Assembly: GCF_001277345.1 (NCBI RefSeq)
Contig: NZ_LIUT01000001.1
Span: 2,287,115-2,351,114 of the forward strand
From: Paenibacillus solani
GTDB lineage: Bacteria; Bacillota; Bacilli; Paenibacillales; Paenibacillaceae
DNA length: 64,000 nt
Reading direction: 5' to 3'
The notes under the pieces were generated by a model. The model was given only the letters and a program-made list of their open reading frames with translations. It did not search any database and was not told the DNA's origin. The translations under genes and the position numbers were made by a program. Below are positions 15,787 through 23,684 of this stretch, in pieces; position 1 is the stretch's first letter, and each line of letters opens with the position of its first letter.

Positions 15787-18700
15787 TTAATTCGGGTCGG
15801 GAACCAGAACCAGAGCTTCATCAAAAGCTACGCCGGCTGAGGTTGTCCGAAATCCTATCTTCCCTTCCGTCAATTCCGTTACAGGATTGGTCCATTCCAC
15901 TTTCAATTCTCCATCCACATAACATTTCATGGTGTTCCCTTGGATGGCAGCCTTAATCGTATACCACTGCTTCTCCATCGCCGTGAACGGAGTACTGGAT
16001 ACAAGCGTCATGTTGTTATCTACGGATTTGTACAACTCCAGCTTTTTAGCTGCTGAATTGATTCGATACATATAAAAATTCTCTGCGTCCTGTACTCTGA
16101 AGAGAATGCCTGCATTGGCATTACTAATGGGCATCTTCACTTTGGCTTCATACGTATAGTCCGTCCATGCATCACCGGCGGTAATGAGTGCAGCAGCTGA
16201 ACTATGCTGAATCAAAGCATTGGTGTCGTCTGCTGCAACGCTCCAGGATCCTGAAGCCGGCGTCCATCCAGTCGTATCTCCATCTTCAAAATCGTCGCTG
16301 AATTGGATGAACGTAGGGACCGGATTAACGGGAGGTTCATTCACATCCGTGACCTGGATCGTAAACATCTTCTCGTAGTACATTCCCCCTGAGTCTATGC
16401 TCTTCACCCGGATACTGTAGCTGTCCTGCACTTCGTAATCAGGCGTCACAGCAAGAAACAATGCATTGTCCGATATGGTGAAGCTTTTGTTGTCCGCGTC
16501 CCCGGCTCCTGCTGTCAGCATGTAAGCAAATGTCTCCCCCTCATCAGGGTCGATGGTGGAGAATGTTCCGACCATACCTCCTGCCGTTGTGTTTTCAACT
16601 ACGCTGCTGTGGGAGAGCACAATATCCTCAGGCGCTTTATTGATTGAGGAAACAATGGCATCGTCAAAATGGACGCCCGCCGAGGTTGTCCGGAATCCGA
16701 TTCCCCCTGCTGTCAATTCTGTTGCAGGATTGGTCCATTCCATTAGTAATTCTCCATCCACATAACAGGAAATCGTGTTCCCTTGTACAACCGCCTTAAC
16801 CTTATACCACTGCTTCTCTCTGGCTGTGAACGGAGTGTTGGCTACAGACGTCAATTGTCCGTTTACAGATTTGAATAACTCCAGCTGTTTAGCTGCTGAA
16901 TTGATTCGATACATATAAAAATTCGCTGCATCCTGTACTCTGAAGAGAATACCTGCATTGGCATTGGTAATTGGCATTCTCACTCTGGCTTCATAAGCAT
17001 AGTCCTTCCATGAGCCACCGGCATTCGCGGTAATCAGCGATGTAGTCGTCTGGTTCCCGCTGGATAACACTTTATTTGTGCCGTCTGTCGGTACTGTCCA
17101 GCCGCCAGAAACCGGTGTCCATCCCGCCGTATTTCCGTCTTCAAAATTGTCGCTGAACAGCGGTGGCTTGGAATTGGCGAAGACGATACCATTTACATTA
17201 CTGTTAGCGGTGGCATTCAGGTCGTTCAAGTTGGTTGCGAGCTTGCCTTCAACATACACATCCGTGAACGTGACACCGTTAACCATTCCACCTTTTGTGG
17301 CATTCCCGGAAAGCCTGGATTTCTGAGATCCCGTCTCACGAACATTGATGTTCTTGAATGTAACATTGCTGACATCGCCGGAAGTACTGGTTGAAACCCC
17401 GAACCAATAATTCCCGAATTGATTGATACCGACTCGTTCGATATCGATATTCTCAAATGTAATATTCTGGGCGTATCCTTCCTCCGGAAGGGTATTCAAT
17501 TGGTAACCATGGTCAATGAGCAGTGCTCGGGCGCTCTGATACACATACGAATTTCGGATGGTTACGCCAATCTGCGGCTGAGCTACCCCCATGCCAATCT
17601 TGAAAGCCGCACATCGGGTCCATGCAAGAACGTCGTCAAAGACCACATTTTCCAAATGTTCAAGCTCTCCCGGCCATCCTTTGGACATGCCCGTCTGCAG
17701 CCAGGTTTTAGTAGAAAATGTGTCATCATCCGATATCCCGATCGCGTGCTGGACCAGCACGTCCTGACTTTCGTTTATATCGATAACGTCATTCTCGATT
17801 TTGTATAAATCCTGGAAGCCCTTCAGATTTTTTATCGTCACATTGTCGGAACGAACAACCATAAACGACCAGAAGCCGCCGTCCCGCAATATTAAACCAT
17901 CAAAATTAAAATTCGTGGTTGCGATCGGAACCAGCAGGTTATTCAGGAATCCTTCATTTTTGTTCGGTGCCGGCATCTTCCGCTCGCGCATCGCTATGCC
18001 TTTACCATCAATAGTTCCTCGTCCCCGTATCGTAATATTGCTGGAATCTGTCGCCGTACGAATAAAATACGTTCCATCCGCATTACGTGAATCCTTGCGA
18101 AAATCATTCGTGTAGTCCTCACCCTTGCCTGTGCCGACAATCACGGCACCTCCGGCGAGGTAAAAGGTCACATTGCTCTTTAAAGTCAGGTTCCCGCTTT
18201 TATAGACACCTGCCGGAACAAATACAACACCGCCGCCGGCTTGATTAGCGTCATCGATAGCCTGCTGGATACCATCCGATGCCATCCATGTCCCCGTGTT
18301 ATCCACGTTGTATGGCGACTCTGTCACATTATAAATCCCGGCACCTGTGGACGGGGGAATATCTGTCTCCAAGGGATCTGCTGCGATGACAATTTTCTTT
18401 TTCCAGTCGTTGATTTTTACGATCACATAAGTGGAGGAAGAAAGCGTAAATGTCAGCTTGTTTCCATTGACCGTACCTGCGATGTTTTTGGCCTGCGGAC
18501 TGATGGAGTAAGATGTAATCGGCTCATTCACAGTAACTTCGATCTTGACCGTGCCGGAAAAAGAAAATTGAGCGTAATCATAGTCAGCCAGATAACTGAT
18601 AACAGGAACCGCTTCGTTATCCGCTTTTAATGAAAACAGACTGGATGCGGTATAGATGGATGGCATCGGGTAGTTCTGTATCGTGGCTGGACTACTTGCG

Positions 18701-18861
18701 GCCTGTGTCAACGATGCCGGATCAATGGCATCTATCATATCCGCCGAATAAACAGAATGGCTCTCCATCTCGGTCGCATTCGCAGCTCGGGGTAAAAATC
18801 CGGTGATTATAATGGCAAGCACGACCAACAGACTCACTGCTTTTCTTGTCATGGTAAGCAT
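15787..18861 (-). CDS. Secreted right-handed beta-helix glycan-degrading enzyme (GH28/pectate-lyase-like fold) with duplicated C-terminal module
   Basis: A 1024-residue exported protein. The signal peptide covers about 1-30 (LLVVLAIIITGFLPRAANA). A beta-strand domain (about 85-165) is followed by a parallel beta-helix from about 180 to 560, opening with the Pectate_lyase_3 style GIQQAIDDANQAGGGVVFVPAGVY. Acidic sites NDVID (357-361) and SDDD (377-380) plus CAAFKIG (about 417) resemble but do not exactly match the GH28 active site. Two near-identical LamG/concanavalin-like modules (569-739 and 854-1020) flank a cadherin-like domain (740-850). It probably acts on pectin or a related plant polymer, but the exact activity is uncertain. 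Its promoter shares the 30-base element with the ABC importer. It starts at ATG 18861 after GAGGAGG. Confidence 0.8.
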   Translation of the reverse strand: MLTMTRKAVSLLVVLAIIITGFLPRAANATEMESHSVYSADMIDAIDPASLTQAASSPATIQNYPMPSIYTASSLFSLKADNEAVPVISYLADYDYAQFSFSGTVKIEVTVNEPITSYSISPQAKNIAGTVNGNKLTFTLSSSTYVIVKINDWKKKIVIAADPLETDIPPSTGAGIYNVTESPYNVDNTGTWMASDGIQQAIDDANQAGGGVVFVPAGVYKSGNLTLKSNVTFYLAGGAVIVGTGKGEDYTNDFRKDSRNADGTYFIRTATDSSNITIRGRGTIDGKGIAMRERKMPAPNKNEGFLNNLLVPIATTNFNFDGLILRDGGFWSFMVVRSDNVTIKNLKGFQDLYKIENDVIDINESQDVLVQHAIGISDDDTFSTKTWLQTGMSKGWPGELEHLENVVFDDVLAWTRCAAFKIGMGVAQPQIGVTIRNSYVYQSARALLIDHGYQLNTLPEEGYAQNITFENIDIERVGINQFGNYWFGVSTSTSGDVSNVTFKNINVRETGSQKSRLSGNATKGGMVNGVTFTDVYVEGKLATNLNDLNATANSNVNGIVFANSKPPLFSDNFEDGNTAGWTPVSGGWTVPTDGTNKVLSSGNQTTTSLITANAGGSWKDYAYEARVRMPITNANAGILFRVQDAANFYMYRINSAAKQLELFKSVNGQLTSVANTPFTAREKQWYKVKAVVQGNTISCYVDGELLMEWTNPATELTAGGIGFRTTSAGVHFDDAIVSSINKAPEDIVLSHSSVVENTTAGGMVGTFSTIDPDEGETFAYMLTAGAGDADNKSFTISDNALFLAVTPDYEVQDSYSIRVKSIDSGGMYYEKMFTIQVTDVNEPPVNPVPTFIQFSDDFEDGDTTGWTPASGSWSVAADDTNALIQHSSAAALITAGDAWTDYTYEAKVKMPISNANAGILFRVQDAENFYMYRINSAAKKLELYKSVDNNMTLVSSTPFTAMEKQWYTIKAAIQGNTMKCYVDGELKVEWTNPVTELTEGKIGFRTTSAGVAFDEALVLVPDPN
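15802..16302 (-). repeat. Second copy of the LamG-like module in the beta-helix enzyme
   Basis: Codes for residues 854-1020. The stretches ANAGILFRVQDA-NFYMYRI and IGFRTTSAGV are nearly the same as in the copy at 16645-17157. The similarity is visible in the DNA as well, which points to internal duplication or ongoing gene conversion. Confidence 0.85.
16645..17157 (-). repeat. First copy of the LamG-like module in the beta-helix enzyme
   Basis: Codes for residues 569-739, beginning FSDNFEDGNTAGWTP and ending GVHFDDAIVSS. It pairs with the copy at 15802-16302 and is separated from it by a cadherin-like domain. Modules of this kind usually bind carbohydrate. Confidence 0.85.
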
Positions 18862-19017
18862 TAATACCTCCTCAACATTATTCGTCTTCCCACCGATAAT
18901 AAGGCAGCGCAGCTCCGTTCGCCCAACCGTATTCTTGTTTATGGCGCTATGAATGCGCTACCATTTTTTCGGACGATCAAGCCCTCCCTCCGTTAAAACT
19001 TTTCACTGTCAAATTGG

Positions 19018-19069
19018 ATTATAATGCCTGTCCAAAAAGAAAGGAGTGAGGCAGGCCCACTCTCCAGGG
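19018..19069 (-). promoter_or_regulatory. Promoter with conserved 30-bp activator element (copy 2)
   Basis: TATAAT (minus strand, 19018-19023) with the 30-base element at 19040-19069, 16 bases upstream as in copy 1. It is 25 of 30 identical to 12157-12186, including CCCTGGAGAGTG and CACTCCTTT. The leader to the ATG at 18861 is about 150 bases and contains a weak cre-like GGTAGCGCATTC. The rest of the 408-base gap 18862-19269 holds a terminator (19205-19245) and nothing else recognised. Confidence 0.75.
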
Positions 19070-19204
19070 ATACATTTCAACTGTTCTCCTTACACGCGGG
19101 AAATGTGAAATCCGCAATATGTTAAAGAAGAGAAACTGAAAATTATGTATGTACTCTTTTATAGACACTTTTTCATAGCGCCTGAAGCGGGTCTGAAAAT
19201 ATGC

Positions 19205-19245
19205 CAAAAAGGCTTACTCCCTCTTCAATAAGTGGAGTAAGCCTT
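19205..19245 (-). terminator. Rho-independent terminator of the VOC gene
   Basis: A perfect 12-base stem AAGGCTTACTCC/GGAGTAAGCCTT (19209-19220 and 19234-19245) is followed on the minus strand by TTTTTGG. It lies 25 bases after the VOC gene. Confidence 0.85.
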
Positions 19246-19269
19246 CCAAGTATTTGGTCAACATTCAAT

Positions 19270-19734
19270 TTACTGTTTACTCGACATAACTCTATCAAGA
19301 AACTGTTCTGCATCACGATTAAATTTCCAGGATATGCCGAACTTATCAACCAGCATTCCAAAGCACGAAGACCAAGGAGTATTGGATAAAGGCATTAGAA
19401 TTTTGCCACCAACAGACAAATTATTAAAGTAATCTGTCAGTGTTTGTTTATCATCAATGACTAGACTTATAAGTACATTATTTCCTTGCACCAACTCACC
19501 TGTTAGCCTCTTCATGGAAGGTAAAATATCCGACATCATGAGTTTCCCGCCTGCGAAATCTATCGAGGATTCCATGATCATATTTAATTCATTCTCTGGC
19601 AATGGGTAGTTGGGATCTTGAGGAAAATCATTGAACTTTACCTTTTTTACCTCCTTTGCATTTAATGCCTCCGAATAAAATTCAATCGCTTGTTCTGCGA
19701 TTCCATCAAAATTCAAGTATGCAACAGCTGACAT
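19270..19734 (-). CDS. VOC family protein (PhnB/glyoxalase-like)
   Basis: A 154-residue protein with the vicinal-oxygen-chelate fold: AVAYLNFDGIAEQAIEFYSEALNAKE opens the first beta-alpha-beta unit, and SLVIDDKQTLTDYFNNLSVGGKILMPL with FGMLVDKFGISWKFN close the second. PhnB-like members lack a firmly known activity; some resist antibiotics and others act as dioxygenase-like enzymes. It is divergent from a WYL regulator with about 100 bases between, a layout that suggests control by that regulator. It starts at ATG 19734 after AAGGAGGT. Confidence 0.85.
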   Translation of the reverse strand: MSAVAYLNFDGIAEQAIEFYSEALNAKEVKKVKFNDFPQDPNYPLPENELNMIMESSIDFAGGKLMMSDILPSMKRLTGELVQGNNVLISLVIDDKQTLTDYFNNLSVGGKILMPLSNTPWSSCFGMLVDKFGISWKFNRDAEQFLDRVMSSKQ

Positions 19735-19833
19735 AAAGTCATACCTCCTTCTTGTGATAAATGAAGTATAATTTATGAATGGTGACAGCAGTATGTCGTC
19801 TTTTCTAAATTAATTACAAAAAAGGAGTAGCCC

Positions 19834-20745
19834 ATGGAGAAGGTCGAGAGATTAATATCTATTATTATGATTTTGCTGAGAAGAGATATTGTTTCTGCAA
19901 ATGAATTTGCACAATTATTTCATGTTTCCAAAAGAACGATTCTTCGCGATATGGAAACACTGAGTCTATCAAACATACCCATCTATTCGATCCATGGAGT
20001 TCATGGTGGTTACGGCATTATGGATGAATACAAGTTTGATAAACGACTGTTAAGCAGCTCCGACCTGGAGAATATATTGACTGCGCTCAGCGGATTGGAA
20101 CAAATTCTAATTAGTGAAGAAGTGGCAGTGACCATTAAAAAAATTGAAGCAATGGTTAGCCCATTTTCTTTGAATGGTTCAATAGAGCTGTCATTTTATG
20201 ATTGGGAGGGTCGAGCTGAGATTCTTCAAACCTTGAAGACATGCCAAGAATCCATATCAAGAAGAAGGATAATTTCATTTAATTATACGGATAAGGATGG
20301 TGTCCAAACGAATAGGAAGGTCGAGCCATATCAGCTTAATTTTAGCGAAATGAGTTGGTATTTGAAGGGTTTCTGTTTAGATCGTCAGAGTTATAGAACA
20401 TTTAAATTATCCAGAATTGATGATCTCTCCATAGATGAGCAAACATTTAACCCTCGAGATTATGTATCGGAACGAGAGCATGAAGTAGCTTATCAGCCAC
20501 CACTAGCCACGATTAAGGCCCTTATTTCGCCCAGCATAAAGGACCAAATTATAGAAAGGTATGGCCGTAAGAGTATTGCTGAGTATAGTTCTGAATTATT
20601 CTTAGCCACAATTCATGTTCCTCAAAACAGTATTGGATTTCAGTTTTTAGCGAGTTTCGGTACAAATTTAAAAATAGTTGAGCCCCTAACCTATGTAGAA
20701 GAATTTCGAAATTATTTATATGAAATGGTAGAGATATATTCTTAA
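19834..20745 (+). CDS. WYL-domain helix-turn-helix transcriptional regulator (YafY-like)
   Basis: A 303-residue regulator. The N-terminal HTH_11 domain is RRDIVSANEFAQLFHVSKRTILRDMETL, followed by a wing ending HGGYGIMDEYKFDKRLL. The WYL domain (about 140-220) contains IISFNYTDKDGVQTNRKVEPYQLNFSEMSWYLKGFCLDRQSYRTFKLSRID, and a WCX extension follows. WYL domains bind nucleotides, nucleic acid or other small ligands. It starts at ATG 19834 after AAAGGAGTAG. It is divergent from the VOC gene, which it may control. A short stem-loop follows the stop. Confidence 0.9.
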   Translation: MEKVERLISIIMILLRRDIVSANEFAQLFHVSKRTILRDMETLSLSNIPIYSIHGVHGGYGIMDEYKFDKRLLSSSDLENILTALSGLEQILISEEVAVTIKKIEAMVSPFSLNGSIELSFYDWEGRAEILQTLKTCQESISRRRIISFNYTDKDGVQTNRKVEPYQLNFSEMSWYLKGFCLDRQSYRTFKLSRIDDLSIDEQTFNPRDYVSEREHEVAYQPPLATIKALISPSIKDQIIERYGRKSIAEYSSELFLATIHVPQNSIGFQFLASFGTNLKIVEPLTYVEEFRNYLYEMVEIYS

Positions 20746-20746
20746 T

Positions 20747-20780
20747 GGGTCCCTCTTAACATAAAACGTTGTGGGGACCC
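20747..20780 (+). terminator. Stem-loop after the WYL regulator
   Basis: GGGTCCC (20747-20753) pairs with GGGACCC (20774-20780) and is followed by TTTGTT. The T-run is weak, so it may work only partly. It lies between convergent genes. Confidence 0.55.
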
Positions 20781-20797
20781 TTTGTTCCTCCATGAAA

Positions 20798-21271
20798 TTA
20801 ATAATTATAAAATTGTTTAGATGACCCAATCCGTGCTCTTGTATATTCATTATCAGTGTGTTGTCTTTTTTCAAACGCCTGAACAGCTGCATTCGCAACG
20901 TCTATATCTTGGGCGCTTGTTCCTCCACTTACACCAATGCCACCCACAACTTTGCCTTGGTCTATGAGAGGAATTCCTCCACCCAGTATTACAAGCCTGC
21001 CTTGATTCGTTGTGTTGATTCCATATGTTGCTCCTCCAGGAAGCGCTGTCTGAGCTAAATTCGCTGTCGGCATTTGCATAGCTACACTGGTCCATGCTTT
21101 TCCTTGAGCAATGTCTATACCTGCAATTCGAGCATTATCCATTCTATAGAAAGCAACCAGGTTTCCTCCTTCATCGACGATGGCGATATCAGAGCTTAGA
21201 CCTAATTGCCTGGCACGCTCTTCGGCAATTTCTAATAACTTCTTAGCTGCTGTTAAAGTAAGCTTATACAT
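20798..21271 (-). CDS. GlcG/HbpS (DUF336) family protein
   Basis: A 157-residue protein in the heme-degrading/HbpS-like family: LTLTAAKKLLEIAEERARQLG, SDIAIVDEGGNLVAFYRMDNA, then LPGGATYGINTTNQGRLVILGGGIPL and KVVGGIGVSGGTSAQDIDVANAAV. These Gly-rich blocks are diagnostic. Family members bind heme or corrinoid-like ligands or assist diol and glycolate pathways, and many have no known role. GGAGAAG lies 5 bases before the ATG at 21271, so the upstream in-frame start at 21295 is not used. It is a single gene convergent with the WYL regulator. Confidence 0.87.
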   Translation of the reverse strand: MYKLTLTAAKKLLEIAEERARQLGLSSDIAIVDEGGNLVAFYRMDNARIAGIDIAQGKAWTSVAMQMPTANLAQTALPGGATYGINTTNQGRLVILGGGIPLIDQGKVVGGIGVSGGTSAQDIDVANAAVQAFEKRQHTDNEYTRARIGSSKQFYNY

Positions 21272-21377
21272 TAAAACTTCTCCTTTACTTCTCAAGTTAT
21301 GATTAGAATATGGTCAAATGTCCTGAGTGGTGAATCCAAGACCTCGCCTTTTTATAGCTGCCAATAGTACAGAAATA

Positions 21378-21405
21378 GCCCTGCATCCTTTAAAGGACGG
21401 AGGGC
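21378..21405 (-). terminator. Hairpin overlapping the stop of the kinase gene
   Basis: GCCCT...AGGGC encloses TCCTTTAAAGGA, and the kinase stop codon lies within the stem. The following minus-strand bases are TATTTCTGT, so termination is only moderately supported. Confidence 0.4.
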
Positions 21406-22841
21406 ATTGCCTTCACGTGCGGCTGAAATCTCAGTAAAATTTCGATTTTCGTTCCTTGGTGAAGCTCGCTTTCCACATGGATTTCCCCATCATGAGCCTT
21501 CACGATATCGTGCGCGATGGCCATGCCGAGGCCCGATCCCTTGTGCAGCTCTCCCGTGTTCGTTCCGCGATAATAACGGTCGAAAATCCGTTCCAGCTCT
21601 TCTTTCTTGATCCCTTTACCATGGTCCTCGACAACGATGCGAACGAAATCCCCTTCTTTCTCGACACTGACTTCAACGGCCACACCCTCTTCATTATGGA
21701 CGACAGCGTTGTAGATCAAATTGGCGATGGCACGGCGAATCAGGATGTCGTCGGCCTCGATAAGAATCACTTCGTCACTGTACCTGTATTCGATATTTCG
21801 ATTGCCGTACCGAGCATCATTCAACGTATCGATGACAACGTTCCGGACCAGACTGACAATGTTTACGCTTTTTGAATTGAGCGCTAGTTCCTTGTTTTTC
21901 AGACGGGTGGACAGGTTCAGATCCTCGATCACGTCTTTCAAATAAAGCGACTTCCGTTCAATAATTTCCGCGTAATCCCGCATTTCCTCGAATGTAAAGT
22001 CATAATCCTTGTCCCGCATCATTTCGGCGTACCCCTGAATCGAAGCAAGCGGTGTTTTGATATCATGCGAAATGTTCGCGATCCACTCCTCTTTCATCCG
22101 GTCCAGTTTCTTTCGTTCCAATTCGCTTGCCTGCAGCTCCTCCGTCAGGACATTGACGTTGTAAAACACGTCCTTGTAGATGCCCTTCGTTTCGTAGCGC
22201 ACCCGGTAGTTTTTATGAGCCAGCTGTTTAATCCCTTCAATGAGCGAGGAAAGCGGCCTGGTTAACCTTTTGCTGAACAAATAAGCGATGCAAAGCGCGA
22301 TGAAGCCGTCGATACAAAGTACGGTAAGGATTCCGATTTGAAGGAACCGCCCGACCTTCCGTAAATCATAGGTAAGTATATTCCGCTCCAGATAAGGGTT
22401 TTGGAAACCGATCAAATAACTGTAGCGATCCCCGTTCTCAAGCTTTTCCCCGATAAAAACGGTCGACATCAATTCTTTTTCCATATATTTGTAGGTTTGG
22501 ATGATATCCATCGGCGTATATTTGATTCTCGCTTCAGACGGCACCCGATAGCCATAGACCTCTTTACCGTTTTCATCCAGAATCTGAACCCACGCGTGAT
22601 TGTGCTCTAGCGTCTCCTTCCCTTGACTGGTAATGGCGATCCCCGGCTCGGATAGAACGATTTCTTTACTGAATGAACGGGTAATGGCTTCGGCTGAAGC
22701 TTCTTCTTGTTGGATCGGGTACTGGGGAGATACACTTTGGTATATAAAAAAACCCGTTACCAATAAAATGTTAATAAAAATAACAACGACAACAATTAGA
22801 ACGACGGATGCCAAGTATCTGCCGGTCAGCCGCCATTTCAT
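21390..22841 (-). CDS. Sensor histidine kinase, HAMP/HisKA type
   Basis: A 483-residue kinase. One span at about 10-33, an extracellular domain of about 130 residues, a second span near 170-195, HAMP (SKRLTRPLSSLIEGIKQLAHKNY), phospho-His in NISHDIKTPLASIQGYAEMM, N-box NLIYNAVVHNEE, G1 VEDHGKGIKKEELERIFDRYY and G2 HKGSGLGMAIAHDIV. The large outer domain sets it apart from the short BceS-type kinases. Its start overlaps the response-regulator stop (ATGA). The neighbouring Bce-like transporter and M1 peptidase are probable targets. Confidence 0.93.
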   Translation of the reverse strand: MKWRLTGRYLASVVLIVVVVIFINILLVTGFFIYQSVSPQYPIQQEEASAEAITRSFSKEIVLSEPGIAITSQGKETLEHNHAWVQILDENGKEVYGYRVPSEARIKYTPMDIIQTYKYMEKELMSTVFIGEKLENGDRYSYLIGFQNPYLERNILTYDLRKVGRFLQIGILTVLCIDGFIALCIAYLFSKRLTRPLSSLIEGIKQLAHKNYRVRYETKGIYKDVFYNVNVLTEELQASELERKKLDRMKEEWIANISHDIKTPLASIQGYAEMMRDKDYDFTFEEMRDYAEIIERKSLYLKDVIEDLNLSTRLKNKELALNSKSVNIVSLVRNVVIDTLNDARYGNRNIEYRYSDEVILIEADDILIRRAIANLIYNAVVHNEEGVAVEVSVEKEGDFVRIVVEDHGKGIKKEELERIFDRYYRGTNTGELHKGSGLGMAIAHDIVKAHDGEIHVESELHQGTKIEILLRFQPHVKAMPSVL

Positions 22842-23551
22842 CGCTCCTGTTCTCCCAAGACTAGCTTATATCCCAGTCCCTTTACGGTCACCAGATATTG
22901 CGGGTTTGAAGGATCCTCCTCGATCTTTTCCCTCAGCCGTCGAATATGAACCATAACCGTGTTGTCATAACCGAAGGATTCTTCCCCCCACACCTGATCA
23001 TACAGGCTTTCCTTACTTATAATTCGGTTCGGATGCTTCAGCAAATAGCTAATGAGGCCAATCTCTTTCGGTTTGAGATCGATGATCTCACCGTTTTTCT
23101 TCAGTTCGAATTTGTGTTCGTCAAGCTCGAAAGGCCCAGCTTTCACGGTGTGCTCGTCCTTGTTCTCCTCCGGGGCAGCCTCCGTTCTTCTGAAACGGGC
23201 CTTGATTCGATAAGCCACTTCCTTCGGACTAAACGGCTTGGTGATGTAATCGTCACCACCGATGGCAAATCCGAGTATTTTATCGATTTCCTCATTTTTG
23301 GCTGATAAAAAGAATATCGGCACGTTCGAAACACTGCGAATCTGTTTGCATACGTCATACCCCTCGCCATCCGGTAGCATAATGTCCAAAATGACGAGGT
23401 CGGGCTGCTTATCCTGAAACCGAATCCAGCCTTCTTCAGCGGAAGAGGCAGTATACACATACTCGAAGCCTTCCTTAACCAGCACGGTTTTCAAAAGCTT
23501 AACGATATCCTCCTCATCGTCCACGATGAGTATTTTTTGACTTAGCGGCAA
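22838..23551 (-). CDS. OmpR/PhoB-family response regulator
   Basis: A 237-residue regulator. The receiver has DDEED near the N-terminus, acceptor Asp56 in LVILDIMLPDG and Lys in DYITKPFSPKE. The C-terminal winged helix has LKPKEIGLISYLLKHPNRIISKESLYDQVWG and DNTVMVHIRRLREKIEEDP with the final VKGLGYKL. It starts with TTG at 23551, 8 bases after AAGGAGGT. Its kinase is encoded directly downstream. The direct repeats at 29053-29105, in front of the ABC transporter operon, are the likely target. Confidence 0.93.
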   Translation of the reverse strand: MPLSQKILIVDDEEDIVKLLKTVLVKEGFEYVYTASSAEEGWIRFQDKQPDLVILDIMLPDGEGYDVCKQIRSVSNVPIFFLSAKNEEIDKILGFAIGGDDYITKPFSPKEVAYRIKARFRRTEAAPEENKDEHTVKAGPFELDEHKFELKKNGEIIDLKPKEIGLISYLLKHPNRIISKESLYDQVWGEESFGYDNTVMVHIRRLREKIEEDPSNPQYLVTVKGLGYKLVLGEQER

Positions 23552-23580
23552 TGGGTCGACCTCCTTTCAGCAAGCAGGGA

Positions 23581-23611
23581 AAAAGACCGACAGCTAAAAT
23601 CTGTCGAGTCT
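23581..23611 (-). terminator. Terminator between the peptidase operon and the two-component genes
   Basis: CGACAG/CTGTCG with outer GAC/GTC pairs (23586-23611), followed on the minus strand by TTTTT. It lies 70 bases after the M1 peptidase stop and 30 bases before the response-regulator start, so it could end the first operon or sit in the leader of the second. Confidence 0.75.
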
Positions 23612-23684
23612 TCAGTAATCCTCTTCCCCGCCCTTCCATTACTATAACCATATATTGAAATTGTCATATTGGCCAGAGACTCTA

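Noticed and set aside
18944-18965. cre-like GGTAGCGCATTC in the leader of the beta-helix enzyme
   Set aside because: It fits the CcpA consensus poorly outside the central CG and the outer TG/CA, so it is mentioned only as weak.
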